Shown one piece after another: positions 14,870 through 23,453 of a DNA stretch of 37,802 bases; position 1 is the stretch's first letter; each line of letters opens with the position of its first letter. The translations under genes and the position numbers were made by a program. The stretch is from Kiritimatiellia bacterium. GTDB taxonomy: Bacteria > Verrucomicrobiota > Kiritimatiellia > RFP12 > UBA1067. The stretch lies in the NCBI GenBank assembly GCA_016296065.1, contig JAEDKA010000036.1:1-37802 (forward strand), read 5' to 3'. The notes beneath the pieces are model-generated. The model searched no databases and was not told the origin of the DNA. It saw nothing but the letters and a program-made list of their open reading frames with translations.

Positions 14870-17800
14870 CTAATCGGATATTTTATTGTCTTCTATCCAT
14901 TTTCTTATAGTTTCTTCGTCAATAGCTGATTCTTCGGCACCAGCCCCAAACCAAAACTCATCATCTTCATCGTCTGGTGGAATTTGACCAATATCCCCAT
15001 GATCTAGTATCACAATTTCACATCCATAATCGAAATTTTGATACCAATCTCCGGAATGAAAACCGCCCGCAAGGAAGAAAAGCGCTAATTTAACGGCAAA
15101 TCCATCAAATTTGCCCGCTTTTGGTGGGAAATAAAGAAATACAGCATAGTTGATTGTGGACAACGAACCATCGTCTTCCGTAACTGGCAAAAGCACTGAA
15201 GAGCACGATGCCGAGTAGACGATGTCCTTTCCGCGGGAATCTACGCCTGTAACGAATTTGCCAACGGCCGTAACCGCCCCGGAACTTGCAAATTTTAGCG
15301 TCAAAACGCCATTTTCGACATCTATCTGTTCTGCGGGAGCCTTGGAGAACTGTTTTGCGGTAGTCTTCCACGGCTCGGTCTTCCAGAGGTTTTGCCAAGC
15401 GGTCCAGCTGCCGTCCAAGCTTGATGCGACGCCTCTGCCATTTTCATTGGCGAAGCTGACCTCATTTGTAAAGGCAAGTTTTCCGCTCTTTCCTACTACA
15501 GTGGCGTAGTAGCAATCCCCTTCGTATCTGTCGAACGAAGGCGCGGCGAGCGTATAGGCTTCGCCGCCGACAAGGAACTTGCCGCTTATCTTCCCGTTTG
15601 CCGACACGTTCAGCGACGGAATGAGTCCGCCAACTTCAACTTCGCCGTTGAACGTTCCGACAACCCACTCAGGCAGTGACTCTACATTAAGCGTTATCGT
15701 GGCGACCTGGTTTTTCTCGCCCTTCTTCGACGCGGTGAACGTGACGGTGTATGCGCCGGCCTTTGCAGTCGAGACTCCCGTAATGGCGCCGGTCTTCGCG
15801 TCAAACTTGAGGCCCGAGGGGAGCCCGGACGCCTTGACGGTCCACCCTTCCTCGACCATGCACCGGGCGAAATCAGGATGCACGGCGACTCCATCAAGGA
15901 CATTGTATGCGTCCATATCCGGATCAAGGCCTCCAATGGCGTCGCAGACGAAGTTGGCGACACGGATCTCCAGCGAAACCGAACCCTTGGCCTTTGACTG
16001 GTTCTGCGCCGTCAGCGACGCGGCGTATTTGCCGCTCTTCACGGATGCCGTGGGCGTGTAGACGAGCCTGCCGCGCGCAAGATCGACAGCGACGCCCTTG
16101 GGAAGGTTCTTCGCCGTGATCTTCGGGAGGGACAGCGAATCGACGGAGAACGCAAATTCGGACTCGTCCTCCGGGAATATATTCCACACCGAATCCTCGA
16201 GATCGACCGCGACCGCAGAGTCGTCGACGGACGGGGCGAATGATGCGACAAGCGACTTTCCGTCGGCAAAATGCGCCGGACGGTACGGGAACGACACGGA
16301 TGGAGTACGGTCGTCGATTCCATCGATGTCCTCCAGCGGAGCGAAGCGCTCCGCGCCTTCTCCAGCGTCCGTTGTCCAACCCGCAAACACGCACTTCGAC
16401 TTTGGCTTCGCCGTTAGCTTGACGGTCGCGCCTGCGGCGTAGACGCCAGACCCCGACACGGTGCCGAGCGACTCGTCCGACGACGTGATGCCGACATAGC
16501 CTGATCCGCCGTCCGTCGTGGTGACGACCGCCTTCGACGTGCGCGTCGAGCGGTCGGCGTATGTGACCTTGAGCGCAAGCGCGAAGCGAGCGACCTTCGT
16601 CGGCGTGCCGATGAAGTCGACGGACAGTCCACCTTCCGTCTTTGCGACGGACGCCTTCAGTCCGTTTGGCACGCCCGAGACGGAAACCTTCTCCGGCTCC
16701 GCTCCCGTGTCAGGATTCGGTCCGATCTCGACGGTTACGGCCCCTTCTCCGTAGTATGTGCCTGTGACAAGTTCGTCCAGCGCCGAGAAGTCGACTTCCG
16801 CACCGTTCTCCGGCTCTGCGACAGCCGGCGCGTTGCCGTCCGCGTCGCGCACAGCTATGCGCAGGATCCTTGTGAACGTGTAGCCTCCGGCGTTCTTTGC
16901 GGACACGGTGACGTCGTAGATGCCGGGCTTGGTCGGCTTCCCAGAAAGAAGCAGAGTGGATGCCGAGAACTTGACGCCCGAGGGAAGTCCCGAGACCTTG
17001 ACGATCGGATACGATCCGGAATCGACAATGCCGTATATGAAATCGCCGTAGCCACTTTCCGTAACATCCACGCCGAGATCCAGCTCGGCATCGAAATCCG
17101 TGCCGAAACTGACGGGCGCGAAAATTGTCAGCCAGTCGTCAGATACAGGCATAAACAGGGCCGTGACGTCAAGATCGGAATCTTCGGTCACGAGCGAAAG
17201 CGAAGGCCTGAGCGATTCCGGCCATTCGACATCCCAGATCCCGTCCCATCCGGCGAAGACCCATCCCTTCGCGCTCTTCGCCTTGAGGGTTACCTTGGTG
17301 CCTGGCTTGTAGTTGCCTCCGCCGGACACGGTGTTTCCGAATGCAGAGGCCTCATCGTCCACGGCGACAGAAAGGAGCGGATACGGAAGAACGGTGATAA
17401 AGGCCGTTGCCGTGGCAGACTCATAAATGTAGGAGATGCGTCCGCTGGAGTCTGTTCTCTCCGACGCGACGACCTTCGCCGTGAAAGTGAGCGTGTAGTA
17501 GCCGGGAACCGTCGGCGTGCCCGTTATGGTGTTGGCGGCTACACCGGCCGAGTCTTTTGCGGTCCTGTTGAAGACGAGTCCCCTGGGCAATCCCGAAACG
17601 GAGATTGTCTCGCCGCGCGAGAAGTCGACGGCATCCGACAGGTCTATCGGATCTATCTCCTCGCCGGGAGTGAACTCGCCGTAGTCGTCTTCGATGTCGA
17701 TGCGTTCGTCGGAGATGTTGGAGACCGTCAGTAGAATCGTCGCCGAACCGGAAGCGCCGGATACGTTGCGCGCAGCCAGCTCGACGGTGTAGCGTCCGGG

Positions 17801-19405
17801 AGCCGGACGACGCGCCGCCGTCGCAGGGTCGTAGGCGAGCTGGTATGCGCCGTCCGCGCCCGAAATGACCGTGACGCCGTCCGGCAGCCCCTTCGCCGTA
17901 ACCGACGGAAGCGAGACGGACACGACCGAGAAGGGAATGGACACCTCGGTGTCGGACGCAAAGTAGAACGAGTCGCCGTCCAGACCTTCGATCGAGACGG
18001 ACACATCCTCCTCCGCAGGAGCGAACTCGGCGAAAAGTTCAATGAAATCCAGATCTTCGTCGGCCCCAAACGAAATCGACGGACTGCGGTAGTCGACTCC
18101 TTCTCCAACGTCGGCGATGTCGCCAATTGAGTTCAGCCATCCGGCAAAGACATAGCCTTTCGCAGGCGATGCCGTGACATTCGCGCCCGACGCAGACGAC
18201 AGAACCCCTCCGCCAGAAACGGTTCCGCTCCCGGACGGCGACGAATCGGCGATGCCGACCCTGAGATACCGCCACGGCGTGTCCCTCACGGACACGTCGC
18301 GCCTCACCGTCACCACTGTCGTCGTGCCGCTCTCGCCGACATCCGCCACGCCGACGGAGACAGGGAATATCCCGGCGGTCCTGACAATCCCGACAACGCC
18401 GTATATCCGCATGTCGCCGTCGTTCCGTGCCTCTACAGAAAGACCCGGCGGAAGCCCGGACACTGAAACTATTCCCGATCCCCCGGAGTAGTATCCAAGC
18501 TCAACATCCCCCGTCGCCAGGACGTCGCCGACCGAAAGCTCCTCCAGCCCGACGAAATCGACTTCGTACCAATCGGGGTCCGGCGACTCCACCGTCAGCC
18601 TCACGCTCGCCGTCTCGCTGATGCCGTCGGCAAATCGCACCGTTGCGATTATGACATACGTCCCGACATCGGTCGGAGTGCCGAAGAGAAGCCCCCAGGA
18701 CTCGTTCCACTCCAATCCAGGCGGAAGCCCGGCAAGCCTCGTCGTCATGCGTTCCGCAGTGCAGTTGAAAAGATCATCGAACGCTACGTGATAGTACGCC
18801 CCGACGGGTATCTCTGCGGAACTGCCGGACATCCTGTCGCTTGAGACGTCTCCGACCGACGAGTCGAACACCTGCACGAAGCGGTAGCCCGAGCCGTTCA
18901 CGCCAGAAACGGTCACGCGGTTAAGGCACGGCGCGCGCGGTGTGCCGGACACGATATGCGTGCGCGCGTCGTACGAAAGCCCCACGGGCAGGTTGCGGAA
19001 CGTCAGACTAGGATACGACACCGAGTCAATGTCAAGCGGAATGCTCACCGGCACCCCGTACTCGAATTCGGCGAAGTCATCGGCGAAGTCAAACGACAGC
19101 GTGTCCTCGGACACGTCGATGAACGTTGCGGAGACGACGGAGTTCGTCGGAACGGCAACGCCCGAGAGCGAGGGATTGCGCGGATCCGCGTCCCATTCAG
19201 GCGTCAGTCCGTCCACTAGCCATCCCGAAAAGGAGAATCCCGGCGCAGCCTTCGCCGAAAGCGAAAGCGTCGCAAGACCGTATGACGCGCCGGCCTGGGA
19301 CCATGTGACGACCCCCATCTCGGCATTAGACTCGTCAACCTCGACGGTCACGCCGAAGACGAATTGCGCCGCAACGAAGGCAAATGCTGCAAGTACTCCC
19401 CTCAT
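14870..19405 (-). CDS. Giant exported protein of Ig-like (He_PIG) and InlB-type repeats
   Basis: This 1,511-residue protein has a signal peptide (MRGVLAAFAFVAAQFVFG). It contains about nine Ig-like repeats of He_PIG type, with the hallmark GLPxGLxFxxxTxxIxGTPTxxGxYxVTxxA. These alternate with about four InlB-B/bacterial-repeat units (GTVSGSGVYAAGATVKLTAKP then FAGW). Residues about 1255-1440 form a different beta-rich domain beginning VVGTFNGEVEVGG, seen in other PVC repeat proteins. The C-terminal 70 residues are very acidic, and their DNA is markedly AT-richer than the rest. No LPXTG, PEP-CTERM or autotransporter signature is seen. It is probably a cell-surface or secreted adhesin or glycan-binding protein. 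It starts 11 bases after the upstream HEAT-like gene, with GGGAG before the ATG. Confidence 0.85.
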   Translation of the reverse strand: MRGVLAAFAFVAAQFVFGVTVEVDESNAEMGVVTWSQAGASYGLATLSLSAKAAPGFSFSGWLVDGLTPEWDADPRNPSLSGVAVPTNSVVSATFIDVSEDTLSFDFADDFAEFEYGVPVSIPLDIDSVSYPSLTFRNLPVGLSYDARTHIVSGTPRAPCLNRVTVSGVNGSGYRFVQVFDSSVGDVSSDRMSGSSAEIPVGAYYHVAFDDLFNCTAERMTTRLAGLPPGLEWNESWGLLFGTPTDVGTYVIIATVRFADGISETASVRLTVESPDPDWYEVDFVGLEELSVGDVLATGDVELGYYSGGSGIVSVSGLPPGLSVEARNDGDMRIYGVVGIVRTAGIFPVSVGVADVGESGTTTVVTVRRDVSVRDTPWRYLRVGIADSSPSGSGTVSGGGVLSSASGANVTASPAKGYVFAGWLNSIGDIADVGEGVDYRSPSISFGADEDLDFIELFAEFAPAEEDVSVSIEGLDGDSFYFASDTEVSIPFSVVSVSLPSVTAKGLPDGVTVISGADGAYQLAYDPATAARRPAPGRYTVELAARNVSGASGSATILLTVSNISDERIDIEDDYGEFTPGEEIDPIDLSDAVDFSRGETISVSGLPRGLVFNRTAKDSAGVAANTITGTPTVPGYYTLTFTAKVVASERTDSSGRISYIYESATATAFITVLPYPLLSVAVDDEASAFGNTVSGGGNYKPGTKVTLKAKSAKGWVFAGWDGIWDVEWPESLRPSLSLVTEDSDLDVTALFMPVSDDWLTIFAPVSFGTDFDAELDLGVDVTESGYGDFIYGIVDSGSYPIVKVSGLPSGVKFSASTLLLSGKPTKPGIYDVTVSAKNAGGYTFTRILRIAVRDADGNAPAVAEPENGAEVDFSALDELVTGTYYGEGAVTVEIGPNPDTGAEPEKVSVSGVPNGLKASVAKTEGGLSVDFIGTPTKVARFALALKVTYADRSTRTSKAVVTTTDGGSGYVGITSSDESLGTVSGSGVYAAGATVKLTAKPKSKCVFAGWTTDAGEGAERFAPLEDIDGIDDRTPSVSFPYRPAHFADGKSLVASFAPSVDDSAVAVDLEDSVWNIFPEDESEFAFSVDSLSLPKITAKNLPKGVAVDLARGRLVYTPTASVKSGKYAASLTAQNQSKAKGSVSLEIRVANFVCDAIGGLDPDMDAYNVLDGVAVHPDFARCMVEEGWTVKASGLPSGLKFDAKTGAITGVSTAKAGAYTVTFTASKKGEKNQVATITLNVESLPEWVVGTFNGEVEVGGLIPSLNVSANGKISGKFLVGGEAYTLAAPSFDRYEGDCYYATVVGKSGKLAFTNEVSFANENGRGVASSLDGSWTAWQNLWKTEPWKTTAKQFSKAPAEQIDVENGVLTLKFASSGAVTAVGKFVTGVDSRGKDIVYSASCSSVLLPVTEDDGSLSTINYAVFLYFPPKAGKFDGFAVKLALFFLAGGFHSGDWYQNFDYGCEIVILDHGDIGQIPPDDEDDEFWFGAGAEESAIDEETIRKWIEDNKISD

Positions 19406-19416
19406 CCTAATGCTCC

Positions 19417-20304
19417 CTAGTCGTCCTTCAGGGCGTCGCTGCCCCCATATAGTTCCTTGTCAGACTCCGCAAGTTCTGGGTCGTCCTTGTACATTTGCCG
19501 GGCCGCTTCAAGATACTTCTCGAGACCGGCCTTGTCGCTTACATCAATGTCAAGATCGCCGAAATAGAAGCCCAATTCATCCATCAGCGCGTTGATGGCG
19601 ACCTCGTTACCCGACTCGAAGATCGCGAGCGCCGTCTCGGCGCGAACCGTCGGACGCATGTTGTTCAGTTCGAACAGCATCGTCGAAATAGCGTCGGCGT
19701 CCTTTACGACCTTCAAGTATCCGAGCAGGAGGCTGCTGCGCTCCGAATCTCCTATGTCGAAGTCCGAAAGCGCATCCATCATCGCGTCGAGCGCATCCCC
19801 GTAGACTTCCGAATCCTCCGAGCCGAGAAAGCCCACGAGCTCCGGAGCCGTCTTTGACCCAAACCACCTCAGCGCCGCTATCGCAGCCTTCTGCAGCGCG
19901 TCAGGTATTCCGTCCGGCCACTCGTCCATGTCCTGGAGCTTCTGGACGAGTGCGACGGTCTTCTTCCAGTCGTCGGCGTCTAGCGCGGACTGTATCTCGG
20001 CAAGCAGGGCTCGGAACTTCGGGGACATCTTGACTTCATCGTCCGAAAGCGCGTCTGCAAGATCGGGGCGGGCCCTCTCCGCAGCCGAGGCCTCGCGGAC
20101 GCGCGAGCGCTCGCGGACGCGAACCGACTTGTGGCGGCGAGCCTTCGCCGACGGGTCCCTGGCGGAATCCGCCTCGGCGCCGTCATCGCCATGCTCCGTC
20201 TCGACGGGCGCGCTCGCCCCGAGGGCAAACGCAAACCACAGCACGCCGCCAAGCGCGCAGAGACCGGCCGCTGCGACCAGAAGAATGTTCCTAAACCTGT
20301 GCAT
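19417..20304 (-). CDS. Membrane-anchored HEAT-like protein, paralog 2
   Basis: This 295-residue protein has an N-terminal transmembrane segment (about 6-30, ILLVAAAGLCALGGVLWFAFAL), an Asp/Arg-rich linker and an acidic helical domain with HEAT-like repeats. It is paralogous to the protein at 13933-14805 over about 170 residues. It overlaps the end of trmJ by 14 bases and precedes the giant repeat gene by 11 bases, so it is co-transcribed with both. No catalytic residues are evident. The two paralogs bracket the giant protein and may be its partners, for example in anchoring or secretion; this is inference from order alone. Confidence 0.75.
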   Translation of the reverse strand: MHRFRNILLVAAAGLCALGGVLWFAFALGASAPVETEHGDDGAEADSARDPSAKARRHKSVRVRERSRVREASAAERARPDLADALSDDEVKMSPKFRALLAEIQSALDADDWKKTVALVQKLQDMDEWPDGIPDALQKAAIAALRWFGSKTAPELVGFLGSEDSEVYGDALDAMMDALSDFDIGDSERSSLLLGYLKVVKDADAISTMLFELNNMRPTVRAETALAIFESGNEVAINALMDELGFYFGDLDIDVSDKAGLEKYLEAARQMYKDDPELAESDKELYGGSDALKDD

Positions 20305-21043
20305 TTCCCGCTGCCGTCCCGGCGTTCTTCTTCGCCCAGATTGCCTGACGCGCCACCCCGAGCAGAAGCGCCGCGTCGTCCTTAGTCACGACACCGCGAG
20401 AGAACACGCGGTGGAAGCCCTGCATGAAATGGTCCGCCTGTTCGGGCTTCATGAAGCCGATCTCCTGGAGCATGGCGGACCAGTTCTTCATAAGCTGCAT
20501 CTTCTGCGCCTGGGGGGCCGGCGGAGCCTTCTCGTGCGGCGGGACGTAGCGCCCGGTCGCGGTGAAGAACTCGTAGCACGTGATGAGCACGGCCTGCGAC
20601 AGGTTTATCGACGTGTAGCCCTCGTCGACGGGGATGCGGATGAGGTGGGTGCACTGGGCAACCTCCTCGTTGAGAAGGCCCTTGTCTTCCCTTCCGAACA
20701 CAAGCGCGACCGGGCCCGTCTCGGCTATGGACAGTATGTCCGCCGCGCAGTCGCGCGGCGCCTTGACGTGCTGTCGGTAGAGTCCCTCGCGCGCCGTAGT
20801 GCCGACAACCGCTACGCAGTCGGCGACGGCCTCCTCGAACGTCGCGAACTCCTCGCGCGCGTTCATGATGTCCGTCGCGTGCACGGCCAGCCTCTCGCCC
20901 TCCTCCCACGAGTTCTGAAGGTTCGGCGCAGCAAGGCGCAGATGGCGTATGCCCATGTTGGCCATGGCGCGGCAGCTGGAACCCACGTTGCCGGTGTAGA
21001 GCGTCCCCACGAGGACGACGCGTATGTTGTCTAGCGGATTCAT
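20291..21043 (-). CDS. trmJ: tRNA 2'-O-methyltransferase TrmJ (SPOUT family)
   Basis: This 250-residue protein has the SpoU/TrmJ landmarks: N-terminal VVLVGTLYTGNVGSSCRAMANMGI, central VALVFGREDKGLLNEE, and the knot motif IPVDEGYTSINLSQAVLI that binds S-adenosylmethionine. TrmJ methylates the 2'-OH of nucleotide 32 in the anticodon loop of several tRNAs and acts as a dimer. The length matches E. coli TrmJ (246). It follows a lipoprotein gene by six bases and overlaps the downstream HEAT-like gene, so a housekeeping gene is embedded in an envelope-protein operon. Confidence 0.9.
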   Translation of the reverse strand: MNPLDNIRVVLVGTLYTGNVGSSCRAMANMGIRHLRLAAPNLQNSWEEGERLAVHATDIMNAREEFATFEEAVADCVAVVGTTAREGLYRQHVKAPRDCAADILSIAETGPVALVFGREDKGLLNEEVAQCTHLIRIPVDEGYTSINLSQAVLITCYEFFTATGRYVPPHEKAPPAPQAQKMQLMKNWSAMLQEIGFMKPEQADHFMQGFHRVFSRGVVTKDDAALLLGVARQAIWAKKNAGTAAGNAQV

Positions 21044-21049
21044 CTTGGG

Positions 21050-21484
21050 CTACAGCCCCTCCTTCTTCGGCCCTTCGCAGATTATCCCTTCGAAAATAAG
21101 AAGATAGTCGTTTTTCCCCTCCGGATTTACGGAGGCGGTGAACACCTGGCAGGTTATGCCGTTGGCATGGTACATCCACTTCTCGTTGTCGGACTTGTAC
21201 ATGGTCCCGCTCGGAAGCGTGTTCATGCACTCCCAGGCCACGAAATCAGTCCCGTCCGGCAGCGTCACCTTGACCGCGAGCTTCGACTTCATCGTCATCA
21301 CCTTGCCGTTCGGCGCGGTGAACTTCGACTCGTGATCCTTCTCGGCGCGCCCGTAGTCGACGCTTATGACATTGCCGTCCTCGTCGGTGAAGAGGCTGGT
21401 CTGCATCGGGGTGAACGAAGCACACCCCACCAGGACGAGCGCCGCGAACGCCGCCGCCGCCATTTTCGCTGTGAACCTTTTCAT
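21050..21484 (-). CDS. Small lipoprotein of unknown function
   Basis: This 144-residue protein begins with a signal peptide ending in the lipobox LVGC (Cys21), so it should be lipidated and membrane-anchored. The mature part is mostly beta-type, without a domain I recognise; it contains two further Cys, in WECMN and GITCQVF, that could pair. It is first in a predicted operon with trmJ, the two HEAT-like proteins and the giant repeat protein. A promoter nine bases before the ATG predicts an almost leaderless transcript. Confidence 0.8.
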   Translation of the reverse strand: MKRFTAKMAAAAFAALVLVGCASFTPMQTSLFTDEDGNVISVDYGRAEKDHESKFTAPNGKVMTMKSKLAVKVTLPDGTDFVAWECMNTLPSGTMYKSDNEKWMYHANGITCQVFTASVNPEGKNDYLLIFEGIICEGPKKEGL

Positions 21485-21493
21485 ATGGGTATT

Positions 21494-21502
21494 ATTATAC
21501 CA
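21494..21502 (-). promoter_or_regulatory. Extended -10 promoter of the lipoprotein operon
   Basis: The minus strand reads TGGTATAAT preceded by TTTT, nine bases before the ATG at 21484. No Shine-Dalgarno is present. It likely drives lipoprotein, trmJ, HEAT paralog 2, the giant gene and HEAT paralog 1. Confidence 0.65.
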
Positions 21503-21547
21503 AAAATGGAGGCGGCGTGCGCAGTCGCCGGGAGATCGTGAAGGGTG

Positions 21548-23452
21548 CTACTGGATGCGGCCCTTCGTCCCCTCACCGTACTGGACCCCAAGCGAGGCAT
21601 CGAGCGAATTGCCCGTGTTGTAGTCCTGCTTCGGGTTCCTCCCGCCCTTGCCGACGCCCCTCTCCATGAGCCCCTTGAGCTCGGCCAGATGGGACTTGTA
21701 CACGTCGCGCGGATCGCATCCGCGCTTCTTGCAGATGGACGCCGCCATGCCGACAACCTCGCCCATCATGCCGTGCGTGCGCATCAGACGGGTGGTACCG
21801 AGCGCGACGTGGGTCACGGAAATGTCTCGCCCCGCCATGAAAAGGTTCGGCACGTTGCGGGAATAGAGGCAGCGGTACGGAACCGGATACGGCCATATCT
21901 TCTCCTGGAACGAGTTCGCCTGGTATGGCTCGCCCTCGAACTTGGACTCGCGGACGCTCTTCGGCAAGTGTAGGTCGATCGTCCAGGTCGTAGCGCAGGT
22001 ACCGTCCTCCTGGAAGTCCCTGTTGTGGAGATGGTTCTGGTCGAGGATGAAGTCGCCAAGGAGCCGACGCGACTCGCGGCGTCCGGCGTTGTACGCCACC
22101 CACTTGAGTTCCTTGTCCGCGAAGGCTTCCTTCTTGGAGTAGGAGTTCTTGACGAACGCCCAGTTCGAATATGCGACAAGAAGCCCGTAGTCGCGGATGT
22201 ACTCGCCCTCGGCGATCTGGTCGCGTCCGAGGCCGGCCTCCCACCACCAGTCTCCCTTGAGGTGCGGCGAGCAGCTTGCCTCGCCTATAGCAGAGAGCAT
22301 CCACGGCCTGAACGGGAACGAGGCGTCGCCCGACGCCTTCCCGGCGTTCCACTGAACCGACGCGCCCATGGTGATGGAGTCGGCGCTCGCAGGCGCCGAC
22401 GGCTCGTTAGTCTCGCCTTTCGACTCGCGGCCGACGCGGAAGTCGGCGCCGGCAAGAAAGCCGAGGTTTCCGTCTCCTGTGCAGTCGACGAAGTTCGCCG
22501 CCTCGTACCAGGTGGCGACGCCCGTGCGCGTGTTGACGGAGCGGACGGAGACAATGCGTCCCGTCCCGTTCGTTCTGACGCCGTTCACATGCTCGTCGAG
22601 GAACAGGCTGATGTTCTTCTCTGCTTCCACGACGGCGAGCTTCTTCCCGTCCTCGTAGTTCGCCGCGCCCTCGGCGTTTCCGCCGCGCCTGGGGCCGAAC
22701 TCGGCCAGCACATCGCCGAGCCTGGGATAGGGCGGAACGTTCTGCCACGCACCGAGATGGACGCGCACTTCGGACGAGTTGTTCCCGCCGAGCACCGGCC
22801 TGTCATGCACAAGCGCGACGGAGAGCCCGAGGCGCGCGGCCGAAACCGCCGCGCAGATTCCGGCAATTCCGCCGCCCACTACGCAGAGGTCGAACTTCGG
22901 CTGGGCCTTGGGATTGTCCGCATATGTCTGCCGGCGAAAACCGGTTTTCCTGGACTCGAACTCGTCGACAATCGGCTTCGGGCGCGCCTCTGTGGAGAAG
23001 CAGACCGCGTCGACGCGTCCGTCGAATCCGTCGAGGTCGTGGAGCGCAAGCGTGTTCTCGCCCGCCTTAAGCTCCACGTCGTCCGCCTTGACCCAGAGCC
23101 ATTCCCCCTTCCCCTGGCAGCCGAGGAGATTCGGCAGCTTCGTTCCGTTCACAATCAGATTGAACGTTCCCGCGCCAACGCCGGGATGCCAGTGGCTTGT
23201 CCAGTTCTTCGTCCGCACCCACACGTTGTACTTCCCGCCCTTCGCGGTGAACGCCGTCTTCGCGTCGTCCACGGGCTTGCCGAGACCATGCGCCAGCAGA
23301 TACGGCGAGCCCATCTGGTCCATGAACTGGGTGTCGTTGACCCATCCGCCCCAGTCCGCGAAGGACTCAGCCTCCACGGTGATCGTCTCGGCGCGCGCGC
23401 TCAGCGCGGCGGCGAGGGCGGCAAGCGCCATCAACTTCCTCGTAGCTTTCAT
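21548..23452 (-). CDS. Exported FAD-dependent oxidoreductase with N-terminal carbohydrate-binding-like domain
   Basis: This 634-residue protein begins with a Sec-type signal peptide (about 1-21, ending SARA). It continues with a beta-sandwich of about 130 residues (TITVEAESFADWGGWV to DAVCFSTE) like carbohydrate-binding domains. A PF12831-type FAD oxidoreductase follows, with dinucleotide motif VVGGGIAG (193-198), GGNNSSEVRVHLG, FVDCTGDGNLGFLAGADFRVGRES and the C-terminal LFMAGRDISVTHVALGTTRLMRT. The family is abundant in PVC bacteria and its substrates are largely unknown; a sugar or glycan oxidation is plausible. No twin-arginine is seen, so FAD would have to be loaded outside the cytoplasm. 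The start at 23452 follows AAGGAG and lies one base after the stop of the upstream glycosyltransferase. Confidence 0.85.
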   Translation of the reverse strand: MKATRKLMALAALAAALSARAETITVEAESFADWGGWVNDTQFMDQMGSPYLLAHGLGKPVDDAKTAFTAKGGKYNVWVRTKNWTSHWHPGVGAGTFNLIVNGTKLPNLLGCQGKGEWLWVKADDVELKAGENTLALHDLDGFDGRVDAVCFSTEARPKPIVDEFESRKTGFRRQTYADNPKAQPKFDLCVVGGGIAGICAAVSAARLGLSVALVHDRPVLGGNNSSEVRVHLGAWQNVPPYPRLGDVLAEFGPRRGGNAEGAANYEDGKKLAVVEAEKNISLFLDEHVNGVRTNGTGRIVSVRSVNTRTGVATWYEAANFVDCTGDGNLGFLAGADFRVGRESKGETNEPSAPASADSITMGASVQWNAGKASGDASFPFRPWMLSAIGEASCSPHLKGDWWWEAGLGRDQIAEGEYIRDYGLLVAYSNWAFVKNSYSKKEAFADKELKWVAYNAGRRESRRLLGDFILDQNHLHNRDFQEDGTCATTWTIDLHLPKSVRESKFEGEPYQANSFQEKIWPYPVPYRCLYSRNVPNLFMAGRDISVTHVALGTTRLMRTHGMMGEVVGMAASICKKRGCDPRDVYKSHLAELKGLMERGVGKGGRNPKQDYNTGNSLDASLGVQYGEGTKGRIQ

Positions 23453-23453
23453 C

